A DNA stretch of 64,000 nucleotides from Alteromonas confluentis (GCF_001757105.1 NZ_MDHN01000029.1:186001-250000); one strand, 5' to 3'; shown: positions 38,014-47,133, numbered from the stretch's first letter. Translations and numbers: made by a program. The notes: generated by a model from the sequence alone, not told the origin.

Positions 38014-39042
38014 ATGCTCCCCGTTAGATTTAACCGTAAATCAATAATGCGAAAAGCTAAGCTTGTGGCCTTACTCAGCACCATTGGGCTGTTTACAACA
38101 GCCGTGCAGGCAAAAGACTACCCGGTAGACGACAGCTACAGCGTATCCCAGCGTTTCTATGCCTACCGCGATAAGCACCCAGAGCTCGTTGAGCCTGTAC
38201 TTACCTTCACTGAAGGCCAGAAAGTGCTGTTCGACCGCCGCTATAAAGTGGCCGATGATCGGGAGCTGCATCTCGATGTATTCCAGCCCGCTGCAGACAA
38301 AGCCAATCAACAGGCCATTATGTTGATTCATGGCGGTGGTTGGCGTTCAGGTAATAAGAGTCACTTTTACGCCATGGCCAATTTGCTGGCTCAGCGTGGT
38401 TATGTGGTATTTACCCCGGAGTATCGGCTATCAATGGAAGCCCAATATCCCGCGGGCCTCAACGATATTAACGATGCGATTACTTATGTAAAAGCGCATG
38501 CTGCTGCCTTTGGCTTCGACCCAACCAAACTGGCTATTGGTGGCGGCTCTTCTGGTGGCCAAATGGCCGGACTGATTGGCAACACCGCCAATACGTTACT
38601 ATTTAAGGGTGAAACTCCAGACGCGGATACCCGCGTACACGCTGTCGTCGACCTTGACGGCGTACTGGATTTCACCCACCCCTTAGCCCTTGCCAACGAA
38701 AATAAGCGCAAGGACAAATCCGCGGCCGGTATGTGGTTTGGCGGCGCGTATGAAGATACTCAAGCAAAATGGGAAGAGGCTTCTACGGCAAAACATATCG
38801 ATGCAGAGTCGCCGCCTATGCTGATCATCAGTAGCGGCCAGATGCGCTTTACGGCCGGTAAAGACGAGGTACTGCAAAAGCTCAAAGCGGCAGGTATCGC
38901 CAGCGAATATTTTCAGTACGACAATAACATTCATACATTTTGGCTGTTCGAGCCCTACCTTAGCGAAACGGTAACCCGTATGGACCATTTTTTGCGTAAC
39001 ACAGCGAACAGCAATGCAACACATTCCCCGGGAGTAAACTAA
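38014..39042 (+). CDS. Secreted alpha/beta-hydrolase, possible pectin side-chain esterase
   Basis: Probable carbohydrate esterase; the ester cleaved is not known. 342 residues from the ATG at 38014 (GGAG 11 bases upstream); ATG at 38047 is an alternative that gives a shorter signal peptide but has no Shine-Dalgarno sequence. Signal ends TTAVQAKD. Motifs: oxyanion hole MLIHGGGWRSGNKS, VVFTPEYRLS, the nucleophile elbow GGGSSGGQMAG with Ser180, and a late His in NNIHTFW. The HGGG form places it among hormone-sensitive-lipase/BD-FAE-like esterases. Located between GH43 and GH28, with one-base overlap to GH28 (TAATG), it may remove acetyl or feruloyl groups. Confidence 0.85.
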   Translation: MLPVRFNRKSIMRKAKLVALLSTIGLFTTAVQAKDYPVDDSYSVSQRFYAYRDKHPELVEPVLTFTEGQKVLFDRRYKVADDRELHLDVFQPAADKANQQAIMLIHGGGWRSGNKSHFYAMANLLAQRGYVVFTPEYRLSMEAQYPAGLNDINDAITYVKAHAAAFGFDPTKLAIGGGSSGGQMAGLIGNTANTLLFKGETPDADTRVHAVVDLDGVLDFTHPLALANENKRKDKSAAGMWFGGAYEDTQAKWEEASTAKHIDAESPPMLIISSGQMRFTAGKDEVLQKLKAAGIASEYFQYDNNIHTFWLFEPYLSETVTRMDHFLRNTANSNATHSPGVN

Positions 39043-40490
39043 TGGGATTTCAACCATCACGACGCGCTTTACTTAAACTTGCAGGCAGCAGCGCAGCAGG
39101 CGCAGGCATACTCGGACTCGGCGGTTGTGCCACTAGCGTCAGCCAGCCCATAGTGGGCGGAGATTTCGACTGGAATGAAGACGCGCGCGCTATCCGCAAA
39201 CGTATTGTTGCACCTACGTTCCCATCCCTTCATGTGCGCATTACCGATTATGGCGCGCAAGCAGGTAGCGACAACGATTCAACTCAAGCCATTGCCAGCG
39301 CAATCAAAGACGTGGCGTCTAAAGGCGGCGGTACGGTAGAAGTACCCGCAGGTGAATTTTATACCGGCCCGGTACACCTTAAATCCAACATCAATTTTCA
39401 TATTGCCAAAGACGCTGTGCTGCATTTCATTCCTGAGCCGCAGCGCTACAAGCCTTACGTGTTTACCCGTTGGGAAGGCACGGAGCTAATGGGCTACTCT
39501 CCACTTATTTACGCCTTTGAAGAAACCAACGTGGCAATTACCGGTGAAGGCACCCTGGAAGGCGGCGGCAGTGTAGACAACTGGTGGCCGTGGAAAGGCA
39601 AATGGAAAGATGCGACCTGGGGCGACCATCCGGTGGCAAACCAGAAATACACCCGGGATGTGCTGCGTCAAATGGCAGAAGATGAAGTGCCTGTTAGCGA
39701 GCGCACCTTCGAAGAAAACTACCTTCGTCCGCCGTTTATTCAGCCTTATCGCTGTGAAAACGTATTAATTTCTGGTGTGACCATTCGCAACTCTCCGTTC
39801 TGGTTGGTGAACCCGGTGCTATGTACCAATGTGACCGTGCGTGACATCTACTGCCACAGCTACGGCCCCAACTCAGACGGTTGCGACCCTGAAGCTTGTA
39901 CCGATGTATTGATCGAGAACTGTACCTTCGACACTGGTGATGACTGCATTGCGATTAAATCCGGCCGTAACGCCGATGGTCGCCGCGTGGGCAAAGCCTG
40001 TGAGAACATTCTAATCAACAACTGCACCATGGAGGCCGGTCACGGCGGCGTGGTGATTGGCAGTGAGATTTCCGGTGGCGTGCGCAACCTTTATGCGCAA
40101 AATTGTGAAATGAGCAGCCCGGATCTCGACCGTGCTATCCGCATCAAAACCAACTCCATACGTGGCGGGCACCTGAAGAACCTGAACTATCGTCAGTTCC
40201 GGGTTGGGCAGGTTAAAGATGCCGTGGTGATTAACTTCTACTATGAAGAAGGCGACGTGGGCAACTTCACGCCGAAACTGGAAGATATCACCATCGAGAA
40301 CTTGTATGTACAACATGCTCAACGGGCTTTTGTGCTGCGCGGTTATGATCATACGCCTATCACGGGCGTATCTCTTAAAAATCTTATCTTCCAGAAGGTT
40401 GATAAAAAATCTGTAATTGAGAATATAGACAATATCTCTCAACAGAATATTAGAGTTAACGGCAAAACCGTGGAGTTACCCGATGTCTAA
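39042..40490 (+). CDS. Polygalacturonase-type glycoside hydrolase GH28, Tat/lipoprotein signal
   Basis: Inverting hydrolase of the pectin backbone. 482 residues. The N-terminus SRRALLKLAGSSAAG is a twin-arginine signal, and GLGGC (Cys29) could also be a lipid site. The right-handed beta-helix carries all GH28 signatures: NSDGCD (Asp279), TGDDCIAIKSG (Asp300, Asp301), GHGG (His334) and RIKTN (Arg367, Lys369). The insert WWPWKGKWKDATWGDHPVAN is of the kind seen in exo-acting or rhamnogalacturonan-active members. It overlaps the CE8 gene by eight bases. Confidence 0.94.
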   Translation: MGFQPSRRALLKLAGSSAAGAGILGLGGCATSVSQPIVGGDFDWNEDARAIRKRIVAPTFPSLHVRITDYGAQAGSDNDSTQAIASAIKDVASKGGGTVEVPAGEFYTGPVHLKSNINFHIAKDAVLHFIPEPQRYKPYVFTRWEGTELMGYSPLIYAFEETNVAITGEGTLEGGGSVDNWWPWKGKWKDATWGDHPVANQKYTRDVLRQMAEDEVPVSERTFEENYLRPPFIQPYRCENVLISGVTIRNSPFWLVNPVLCTNVTVRDIYCHSYGPNSDGCDPEACTDVLIENCTFDTGDDCIAIKSGRNADGRRVGKACENILINNCTMEAGHGGVVIGSEISGGVRNLYAQNCEMSSPDLDRAIRIKTNSIRGGHLKNLNYRQFRVGQVKDAVVINFYYEEGDVGNFTPKLEDITIENLYVQHAQRAFVLRGYDHTPITGVSLKNLIFQKVDKKSVIENIDNISQQNIRVNGKTVELPDV

Positions 40491-41613
40491 AATGTGTAGT
40501 TTGTTAATGGTGCTGTTGCTGGCTGTAGCCGGATGCAGTGAGCAGAAGTCCACCCATTTTCTCCCAGAAAATGTGGAGGCTAACGCCATCGTCGCTAACA
40601 CTGCCATTGACGACACACATTTTTCTTCTATTCAGGCGGCGGTAGACGCCGCCCCGGAAACAGGTGGCTGGACCATTGCCATTACACCGGGTGAATATTA
40701 CGAACGGGTGGTAATTGACAAACCTGACATCACCCTCATTGGTGCGGGTAAAGCCAACACGAAAATTGTATTTGACCGCTACGCCGGTAAAGCCGTATCT
40801 CGCGACAGCGAAGAGACCTGGGGCACCTTCCGTAGCGCAACGGTGGAAATAAACCGCCCACGGGTACACATCGCCCATCTTACCATTGAAAACAGTTTTG
40901 ATTTTCTCGATCAAGACGCGAAAGCCAAAGACGATCCGGCCAGAGTAAGCGGCATGCAGGCCGTGGCACTGCGAATTGGCGAATATACTGACCAAACCGT
41001 GGTAGAAGATGTCGCGTTGCTCGGTTATCAGGATACGCTTTACGTACAGGGTGGACGCAGCTATTTCAAAGGTGGCGAGATTCGCGGCAATGTAGACTTC
41101 ATCTTTGGGAACGGTAATGCGTATTTCGATAGTGTTGATATTTATTCCCGTCCTCGCGGCAAAGACATGGACATCACAGGCTTCGTTACCGCCCCCAGCA
41201 CGTTAATTTCAGACACCTTCGGGCTAACCTTTGTAAACTGCAAACTGCTGCGTGAAGAAGGCGTACCAGACAATTCTGTGCCTTTAGGTCGTCCCTGGCA
41301 TCCAACCACCACGTTTGCCGATGGCCGCTATGCAAACCCGTTTGCTAAAGGTAAAGCCGTGTTTATCGACACCTGGATGGACGCACACATCACTCAGGAC
41401 GGCTGGGCCACCATGGGCGGCTCGACTAAAGAGGGCGGTAGAAAAGAATTCAGCCCGTACACTGAAGCGCGCTTTGCCGAGTTCAACAGCAGCGGCGAAG
41501 GTGCATTCACCAATGACAAACGTCCGCAACTCACGTCAGACAAGGCAGAACTGCACTCCCTGTTCAACATACTGAATGGATGGACGCCACAACTTACCGG
41601 TGCGAATGATTAA
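40483..41613 (+). CDS. Pectin methylesterase CE8, lipoprotein (PemB-like)
   Basis: Demethylates homogalacturonan so that GH28 and lyases can act. 376 residues. The signal LLLAVAGC gives lipid-anchor Cys18, suggesting an outer-membrane location like PemB of Dickeya. CE8 signatures: FSSIQAAVDAAP, GYQDTLYVQGGRSYF with one catalytic Asp, RGNVDFIFGNGNA with the other, and VPLGRPWHPTT. Start at 40483 overlaps GH28 by eight bases; a second in-frame ATG at 40492 is possible. Last gene of the operon. Confidence 0.94.
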   Translation: MSKMCSLLMVLLLAVAGCSEQKSTHFLPENVEANAIVANTAIDDTHFSSIQAAVDAAPETGGWTIAITPGEYYERVVIDKPDITLIGAGKANTKIVFDRYAGKAVSRDSEETWGTFRSATVEINRPRVHIAHLTIENSFDFLDQDAKAKDDPARVSGMQAVALRIGEYTDQTVVEDVALLGYQDTLYVQGGRSYFKGGEIRGNVDFIFGNGNAYFDSVDIYSRPRGKDMDITGFVTAPSTLISDTFGLTFVNCKLLREEGVPDNSVPLGRPWHPTTTFADGRYANPFAKGKAVFIDTWMDAHITQDGWATMGGSTKEGGRKEFSPYTEARFAEFNSSGEGAFTNDKRPQLTSDKAELHSLFNILNGWTPQLTGAND

Positions 41614-41662
41614 TCGGCATTATCAATCGCCTTATATCGTTTAAATCTGATTAAGCAGAATT

Positions 41663-41686
41663 CGATAGCGACTTAAGTCGCTATCG
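41663..41686. repeat. Perfect 24-base palindrome after the CE8 gene
   Basis: CGATAGCGAC at 41663-41672 and GTCGCTATCG at 41677-41686 with TTAA at the centre. Located 50 bases after the CE8 stop and 70 before ppnP. It could form a stable hairpin ending the pectin operon, but no T-run follows on either side, so a role as terminator or protein site is open. Confidence 0.6.
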
Positions 41687-41755
41687 GGTAGATGTAGAGG
41701 ATGCACTCAGGCACACTGTGACCCTTAACGATTTATAGAACTACAAGGAACTCAC

Positions 41756-42040
41756 ATGTCATTAAGTGTAAACAGCTACTTCGACGATAACGTTAAATCC
41801 ATCGCCTTCGAATCAGCAAACGGCCCGTGTACCTCTGGCGTAATGCTGCCAGGTGAGTACGTATTTAGTACGTCAAAAGACGAGCTGATGAAAGTGGTTG
41901 AAGGTGAGCTGGTAGTTAAACTTCCTGGTTCAGACGAATTTCAGTCTTTCAAAACCGGTACCGAATTCAATGTGGCAGCGAACCAGTCTTTTGATGTGAA
42001 GGTGAGTGTGACTACTGCTTATCTCTGTTTTTATAGCTGA
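41756..42040 (+). CDS. ppnP: Pyrimidine/purine nucleoside phosphorylase PpnP
   Basis: Cleaves nucleosides with phosphate to base and ribose 1-phosphate. Small cupin of 94 residues with the family pattern SVNSYFDDNVKSIAFE, GVMLPGEYVFSTSKDELMKVVEGEL (region about 28-52), and a C-terminal CFYS. Length and N-terminus match E. coli YaiE/PpnP. AAGGAA lies just before the ATG. It stands alone between the palindrome at 41663 and the next gene and is not functionally tied to the pectin cluster. Confidence 0.92.
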   Translation: MSLSVNSYFDDNVKSIAFESANGPCTSGVMLPGEYVFSTSKDELMKVVEGELVVKLPGSDEFQSFKTGTEFNVAANQSFDVKVSVTTAYLCFYS

Positions 42041-42052
42041 TTTTTTATCAGG

Positions 42053-42075
42053 GCGTATCAATCTCGTTGATACGC
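42053..42075. repeat. Inverted repeat between ppnP and the ThrE-family gene
   Basis: GCGTATCAA (42053-42061), five-base loop, TTGATACGC (42067-42075). Nine perfect pairs and no T-run. Lies 12 bases after ppnP. Probably a hairpin in the ppnP 3' end or the leader of the next gene. Confidence 0.55.
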
Positions 42076-42144
42076 AGTTATGATTTCTATGCTGTAGCCT
42101 ACAATTTAGTAGGCTTTATCTTTAACGCATGGAATATTCTTTTG

Positions 42145-43368
42145 CACACTGCCGAGTTCATCCAGAAACGTCGTTTCATCGTCCGTCTTGGAAAAATGTT
42201 GCACAAGTACGGAACTCCTTCATTTCGTCTTGAAGCTTATCTTCTGGAAGTCGCTTCCTACCTCGGTGTACGCGCATCCATTATCGCCACCCCTACGTCA
42301 CTCACATTTGTTATCTGGTCTGATGGCCACGAAGATGAATATACTCACGCGGCACGCCTACAGCCTGGCGAGCTTGATCTCAATTCACTCTCTCATGTGG
42401 ATGGGCTTGCCAGTGAACTGTTGGCAGGTGATGTTTCTTTAACAGAAGCTGATCGTCTGTTATCTGAAATAGATGCCATGCCCTCGCCCTACGGGAAGTG
42501 GATAACAGGCTGTTCTTTTGCACTGTCTACCGGCGCTTTTGCCATGCTAATGGGTGCAAGCTGGCCGGAAATTGGCTGGTCCGGTCTTTTAGGATTGCTG
42601 TCTTATGTCTGGTATTTGTGGGCATTGCGTTCAAAACGGGTGAACATGATGCTGGAGCCCATGACCAGCTTTATGGCGGGTATCGCGGCCAGTGCGATTG
42701 GGCGCTATATCGACCCTGGCATTAATATTCCACTCATTGTGCTCTCATCGGTAATCGTACTGGTGCCCGGTCTTGCACTGACTATGGGCTTGTCCGAACT
42801 GGCCTCCAGGAATATGGTGTCAGGCACCGCACGGGTGATGGATGCATTAATGCAATTGTTTAAACTGTATTTTGGCGCCTTTCTTGGGGTTACCGTTGGC
42901 TTTTCTCTGTTTGGCGAAAACATCTATGTACCAGCAGAGTCATTACCAGAATGGGGAACCTGGCTTGCCGTATTCCTGCTAAGCCTTTCGCTTGTTGCTA
43001 TTTTCCGTACCCGACCAAAACATATTCCTTGGGGTGTCGCCGCCGCTTTCATTGCTTACGGCGCGTCGGTATGGAGTGCAGATTTTATGGGTGCAGGCAT
43101 GAATACCTTCGTGGGTGCATTCGCGCTGGGTGTGTTTGCTAACCTTTTTACCCGCATCGCGCGTCAGCCTCATACGATCGTTGGTATGCACGGCTTAATC
43201 GTGCTAGTACCGGGCTCTAAAACCTATATCGGCTTAAATTCGTTTATCTCGGGGCAGGATTTCGTTGCCGCAGAGCATGTGGGTCAGGAAGTGTTTTTGA
43301 TTTTTATGTCGCTGATTGCAGGGTTGATATTTGCGAATGTTGTCGCGCCGACGAAAAAGGCGCTTTGA
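42145..43368 (+). CDS. Threonine/serine exporter family membrane protein (ThrE-like)
   Basis: Predicted inner-membrane exporter of small amino acids; the substrate is not proven. The conserved soluble N-terminal part FIVRLGKMLHKYGTPSFRLE begins near the start. About ten membrane helices follow, with VLVPGLALTMGLSELA and VGMHGLIVLVPGSKTYIGLN as the paired ThrE/ThrE_2 motifs, so both halves are fused in one chain. The start is uncertain: TTG at 42145 has GGAA ten bases upstream, an in-frame TTG at 42067 lies inside the hairpin, and an ATG also exists at the MLHKYG position. Length about 407 residues. Confidence 0.86.
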   Translation, partial: HTAEFIQKRRFIVRLGKMLHKYGTPSFRLEAYLLEVASYLGVRASIIATPTSLTFVIWSDGHEDEYTHAARLQPGELDLNSLSHVDGLASELLAGDVSLTEADRLLSEIDAMPSPYGKWITGCSFALSTGAFAMLMGASWPEIGWSGLLGLLSYVWYLWALRSKRVNMMLEPMTSFMAGIAASAIGRYIDPGINIPLIVLSSVIVLVPGLALTMGLSELASRNMVSGTARVMDALMQLFKLYFGAFLGVTVGFSLFGENIYVPAESLPEWGTWLAVFLLSLSLVAIFRTRPKHIPWGVAAAFIAYGASVWSADFMGAGMNTFVGAFALGVFANLFTRIARQPHTIVGMHGLIVLVPGSKTYIGLNSFISGQDFVAAEHVGQEVFLIFMSLIAGLIFANVVAPTKKAL

Positions 43369-43423
43369 TTATGTTTTAGATGATTCAGCGCAAATTACAT
43401 TACCAAACCCTTTGCTGAACTAA

Positions 43424-43458
43424 GGCGTATCCAGATTAGATTAATTTACGGATACGCC
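43424..43458 (+). repeat. Inverted repeat ending one base before the mscS start codon
   Basis: GGCGTATCC (43424-43432) and GGATACGCC (43450-43458), nine pairs with a 17-base AT-rich loop. The right arm covers the place where a Shine-Dalgarno sequence should be (ACGGA), so folding would hide it. Shares GGCGTATC/GATACGC with the repeat at 42053. Confidence 0.55.
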
Positions 43459-43459
43459 C

Positions 43460-44599
43460 ATGCCCGAAACCACCAACGCTGTCGATACCTGGAACGGTCT
43501 GCTTAGCGATTTAAGCACCCATCTGCCTGATGTGCTCATCGGGTTTGGAATATTCATTGTCCTTGTGCTTATTGCGGGTCGCCTGTCTAATTTGCTGATC
43601 AAGCCGTTTGGCTATGTGTCGCAAAGTCCGCTTATCCGCTCTGTTTTCCGTCGTGCCATCAGCGTGCTAATAATGCTGTTTGGTTTGTACATATTCCTTA
43701 AGATGGCAGGGCTAACAGAATTTGCGGTGGCCATTGTCAGCGGTACGGGTTTGATTGGTCTTATTCTGGGCTTTGCGTTTAAGGATATAGCCGAAAACTT
43801 CATTTCCAGTTTGCTGCTTACGGTGCAGCGTCCTTTTCGTATTGGCGATGTGATACATCTTGAATCGTACACCGGCGTGGTACAGAAGGTGACGTCCCGC
43901 GCGACTACTCTTGTTGATTTCGACGGCAATCACATTCAGCTGCCGAATGCGATTGTATACAAGGGCATTATCAAGAACCTCACCGCTAATCCGAATATGC
44001 GTGGAACGTTTGTTCTGGGTATCGGTTATGACAACAACATTACGTCGGCCCGTGATCTGGCGCTATCTGTTCTGCACAAGCATCCGTATGTGCTGGATGA
44101 ACCTGAACCCATGGTGCTTATAGATAACCTGGGTTCGTCGACTGTAAATCTTAAAGTGTATTTCTGGATAAATGTGGAAGCCACCAGCGTGGTGAAGATG
44201 TCGTCTTCGCTAATGCGTATTCTGGTTGAATCGTTTACTCAGGCAGGCATTTCTATGCCTGACGATGCCCGTGAAGTGGTATTCCCTGAAGGCGTGCCGG
44301 TACGTCAGTTACCCCGAGAAGATTCGGGAAGCAGTCCGCTCATGGCTGGGCGTTCTCTGAATAGCAGCGGCGCTGATAGCGGCGATGCCTCTAAGGGAGT
44401 TGTTAAACAAGGCAAAGACGTGTCCCCCTCCCCGGCTAAAACTACCGAACAGCGTTCGTCTGTATCGGAGAGTGCTAAACCCGCTGATGTGAAGCCAGCG
44501 ATTATCGATCACAGCGAAGATTTGAGCAGTGAGAATGATAATATTCGTCGCCAGGCGGAACAGGCCCGTGATCCTGAGGCGGGTAGCAATATTCTGTAG
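43460..44599 (+). CDS. Small-conductance mechanosensitive channel family protein (MscS)
   Basis: Inner-membrane channel that opens on osmotic downshock. 379 residues: helices at about 23-40, 62-83 and 86-112, the pore helix with GTGLIGLILGFAFKDIAENF, then the beta domain QRPFRIGDVIHLESYTGVV and LPNAIVYKGIIKNLT, and the alpha/beta cage domain to about residue 285. The C-terminal 90 residues are an unstructured Ser/Asp/Lys/Pro-rich tail absent from E. coli MscS (286 residues). Neighbours give no functional clue. Confidence 0.93.
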   Translation: MPETTNAVDTWNGLLSDLSTHLPDVLIGFGIFIVLVLIAGRLSNLLIKPFGYVSQSPLIRSVFRRAISVLIMLFGLYIFLKMAGLTEFAVAIVSGTGLIGLILGFAFKDIAENFISSLLLTVQRPFRIGDVIHLESYTGVVQKVTSRATTLVDFDGNHIQLPNAIVYKGIIKNLTANPNMRGTFVLGIGYDNNITSARDLALSVLHKHPYVLDEPEPMVLIDNLGSSTVNLKVYFWINVEATSVVKMSSSLMRILVESFTQAGISMPDDAREVVFPEGVPVRQLPREDSGSSPLMAGRSLNSSGADSGDASKGVVKQGKDVSPSPAKTTEQRSSVSESAKPADVKPAIIDHSEDLSSENDNIRRQAEQARDPEAGSNIL

Positions 44600-44616
44600 A
44601 TGTGCCGAGCAGGCAT

Positions 44617-44655
44617 AAAAAACCCGTGTACAAACTCAATTGAGCTGACACGGGT
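44617..44655 (-). terminator. Terminator of the ycjX-ycjF operon
   Basis: Minus strand ACCCGTGT (44655-44648) pairs with ACACGGGT (44629-44622), with an inner CTCAATTGAG palindrome in the loop, followed by a run of about six T. It lies 69 bases beyond the ycjF stop. On the plus strand the same hairpin lacks T residues. Confidence 0.85.
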
Positions 44656-44723
44656 AAAGGTCTGAAAGATGAGCCAATCAGACCTGAGGGACTGGCAGTG
44701 AACTAACGTTTCACTGTATGAGG

Positions 44724-45626
44724 TTAGCGTAGTAACTTGATGAGCGTGCGACCCAAACGCACATTCAGCGCACCAGCGGCCACGGCTTCTGCAGAATTCT
44801 CCGCGACTCTTGCCGCCAGAGAGCCACCAATTTGGTTAGCCAGTTCGTCGGTGGCAATATCAAACAGACTTTGTGCTGCCAGGTTTTGTGCAAGTACTTT
44901 GAATAAGCGCCAACTGCCTGCCGTGCCGGGGCGTAACCCGAACACTCGGGCAATGCGGCGGATGGTACGAAAGCTTATCCACGAAATGGCCAGCGTCTGA
45001 ATAAGATGGTTTGGGCTGATAAATACCAGACTGCCACTGGTAACGGACTCTTTTCGTAAGATCTCTTCTGCCTTTTTGGTTACCGGCTCCGCCACCATGC
45101 TTTCATACAACCCCACCACATCGGCGGCATTCATGTCGGCATGCAGTGCTTGCTGGAACTGCTTGTAGTTGCGGGCGGCGAAGCTGTCTTTACCGAATCG
45201 GCCCGCATGAGAATGGATAGTCTTTAATACCGCAGGTTTGTCATCGACCTGTTTTAGCGTAGGCAAATCCAGTGGCACGTCAATGTAGGCTTCCACGGCG
45301 CGGAAACCCCGCCATTCACCAGCGATAAGCGCAAGCAGAGCCAGCACAAACGCACCGAGTAGCGATCCTAAAGCAACAGAGCTAATAGGATGATCAGCAA
45401 AATTTGTCGCAATGGATTGAATGGCATCGAACACCATAAAACCCACGAACGTGAGACCACCTAAAATGGCAGTGATCACTTTTAACGAAAGGCCGCGCTG
45501 CCCGTCCACATCCCACTCTGCGGTATCCAGCTTTGCTGGCATATTCTGACTAGGAGCAGAGTGCTCCAGCGGCGTTTCTATAATTCGCGAGCGGTATTGC
45601 GGCGCTTCATAATCGGTATCACTCAT
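44724..45626 (-). CDS. ycjF: YcjF family (DUF697) membrane protein
   Basis: Inner-membrane protein of unknown function, in E. coli linked with YcjX to the phage-shock/sigma-54 envelope response. 300 residues: cytoplasmic acidic N-terminus (1-48), two membrane helices at about 49-68 and 82-102, and a helical DUF697 domain from about 200 (SPNHLIQTLAISWISFRTIRRIARVFG region) ending RLGRTLIKLLR. It follows ycjX by six bases on the minus strand. Confidence 0.88.
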   Translation of the reverse strand: MSDTDYEAPQYRSRIIETPLEHSAPSQNMPAKLDTAEWDVDGQRGLSLKVITAILGGLTFVGFMVFDAIQSIATNFADHPISSVALGSLLGAFVLALLALIAGEWRGFRAVEAYIDVPLDLPTLKQVDDKPAVLKTIHSHAGRFGKDSFAARNYKQFQQALHADMNAADVVGLYESMVAEPVTKKAEEILRKESVTSGSLVFISPNHLIQTLAISWISFRTIRRIARVFGLRPGTAGSWRLFKVLAQNLAAQSLFDIATDELANQIGGSLAARVAENSAEAVAAGALNVRLGRTLIKLLR

Positions 45627-45632
45627 GGTGCT

Positions 45633-47015
45633 TTACCCATTTCGATGTAAAAGAAATTGCAGTAACTTATCCAGTCCACGGCCATTCAGCATGCGCGGCA
45701 AATAGTCAGCTGGGACGGGGGGCTTGAGTGCAGGATAATGTTCATCTGCCGACATGGCTTTAATGGCATCAGGTACCGGCTCAAACTGCACTTCTACATA
45801 CTGCTTATGTTTGTTGGTATAACGCAGCGACGCAGGCTTACTCCCTTCGTCGGTAACCTGCATGGCTGACACTAAAAAGTGTTCAAAATCCACACCATCC
45901 CGAGCGAGTTTTGCCGTAGCGCCGCCAGAGACATCTTTCAACAAACTCAGTAAATGCTGTTTTTCAGATTCCGGCACTAAATCGGTTTTGGTCGCCACAA
46001 AGGCCACCCGACCAATTTCATTCTTGCGCAGTACGTGTTTACTGAACCAGTCAGGCTCGCCATACACAAACACATCTGCTAAATGGCTCAAGGTTTCTTT
46101 CAGTTGCGCCAAATGTTGCTTGCTATGATTTAAGCCTTCGAACAAATCGATAAGAATGATTTGCCGGTCGGCCTCGCGAAAGGTGCTTTTACGCAAGGGC
46201 TGTAACCATTCTTTCTGGAATAGAGTGAAGTTTCGGGTAAAGGCTTTCGTCCAGGGATGGGTAATATCGCTTGTAATTTTGGCTGGTAATGGCGTAAAGC
46301 CACTTTCCCGCCAATTAAACCCACTACCGTCGAGCAAAAAGCTACCGGGCTGCAACATCGCAATACCCGCTTTTTTCGCGTTAAGTAGATATTCTCTGTA
46401 ACCCTCAGTAAGGGTCTGCATGGCTTCGGGCGTGGGCTCTGCATCAAAATCCACACGCTCCAGCAATGCATGCCACGCTTGGGCGTAGAAGCGCTGTGGG
46501 TCGGTCATCTGCTGAGCCAGCGCCGAATCAGACCACTGGGCATATTCGCGCCCTAGCATGGGCAAATCGGTGATCCACTCGCCAGGATAATCAATAAACT
46601 CGAACACCACATGGGTGTGTGGGAACAAATAGCGCTTAAGTTGATGTGTTTGCTTTAAACGCACCACCATTTTGAACCCGTACACATTTTCTGTGGGTCT
46701 CGGCCAATTACCTGCTTCAAGGGAGGCGGTATGCTCGTCGATGGGAAACAAAGGGAAATCGTCGATAGGTTCCAGCCACATGCTGTCGACCAATTCCATG
46801 GGCAGGTACTTGAGTAGCGGCAGACACTGGTACTGCTGTTCACTACGGTACTTAAGAATAGTCATAAGGCTGGTAAACAGCATGGATTTACCACTGCGGC
46901 TCAGGCCGGTGATGGTGAAGCGATGATGCTCGCGGGTAAACCAATCCCCTGCCGAGTTCATGCTCTCGAGCAACGGCTCTAAGGGTGACAACACATTCTT
47001 AAGAAAGCTCTTCAT
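45633..47015 (-). CDS. ycjX: YcjX family GTP-binding protein (DUF463)
   Basis: Predicted P-loop NTPase of unknown function. 460 residues. Walker A is GLSRSGKS (residues 37-44); FEFIDYPGEWITDLPML near residue 130 is the switch region with DxPG, and VAFVATKTDLVPESEK near residue 330 gives the TKxD base-recognition motif. RYTNKHKQYVEVQFEPVP is typical of the family. Always paired with a YcjF protein, as here. No psp genes are in the window. The promoter lies in 47016-47133, divergent from the gluconate regulator. Confidence 0.92.
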   Translation of the reverse strand: MKSFLKNVLSPLEPLLESMNSAGDWFTREHHRFTITGLSRSGKSMLFTSLMTILKYRSEQQYQCLPLLKYLPMELVDSMWLEPIDDFPLFPIDEHTASLEAGNWPRPTENVYGFKMVVRLKQTHQLKRYLFPHTHVVFEFIDYPGEWITDLPMLGREYAQWSDSALAQQMTDPQRFYAQAWHALLERVDFDAEPTPEAMQTLTEGYREYLLNAKKAGIAMLQPGSFLLDGSGFNWRESGFTPLPAKITSDITHPWTKAFTRNFTLFQKEWLQPLRKSTFREADRQIILIDLFEGLNHSKQHLAQLKETLSHLADVFVYGEPDWFSKHVLRKNEIGRVAFVATKTDLVPESEKQHLLSLLKDVSGGATAKLARDGVDFEHFLVSAMQVTDEGSKPASLRYTNKHKQYVEVQFEPVPDAIKAMSADEHYPALKPPVPADYLPRMLNGRGLDKLLQFLLHRNG

Positions 47016-47133
47016 TCATACCTGTATCGGTTGTGTACTCACGGTGTCTTACCATGATATGGGGATAGCAGGTGAATTTAAAAGCGATTGTCACATTTGG
47101 ATACAAATACCTTAGTACCATTTCCCTGGCCCG

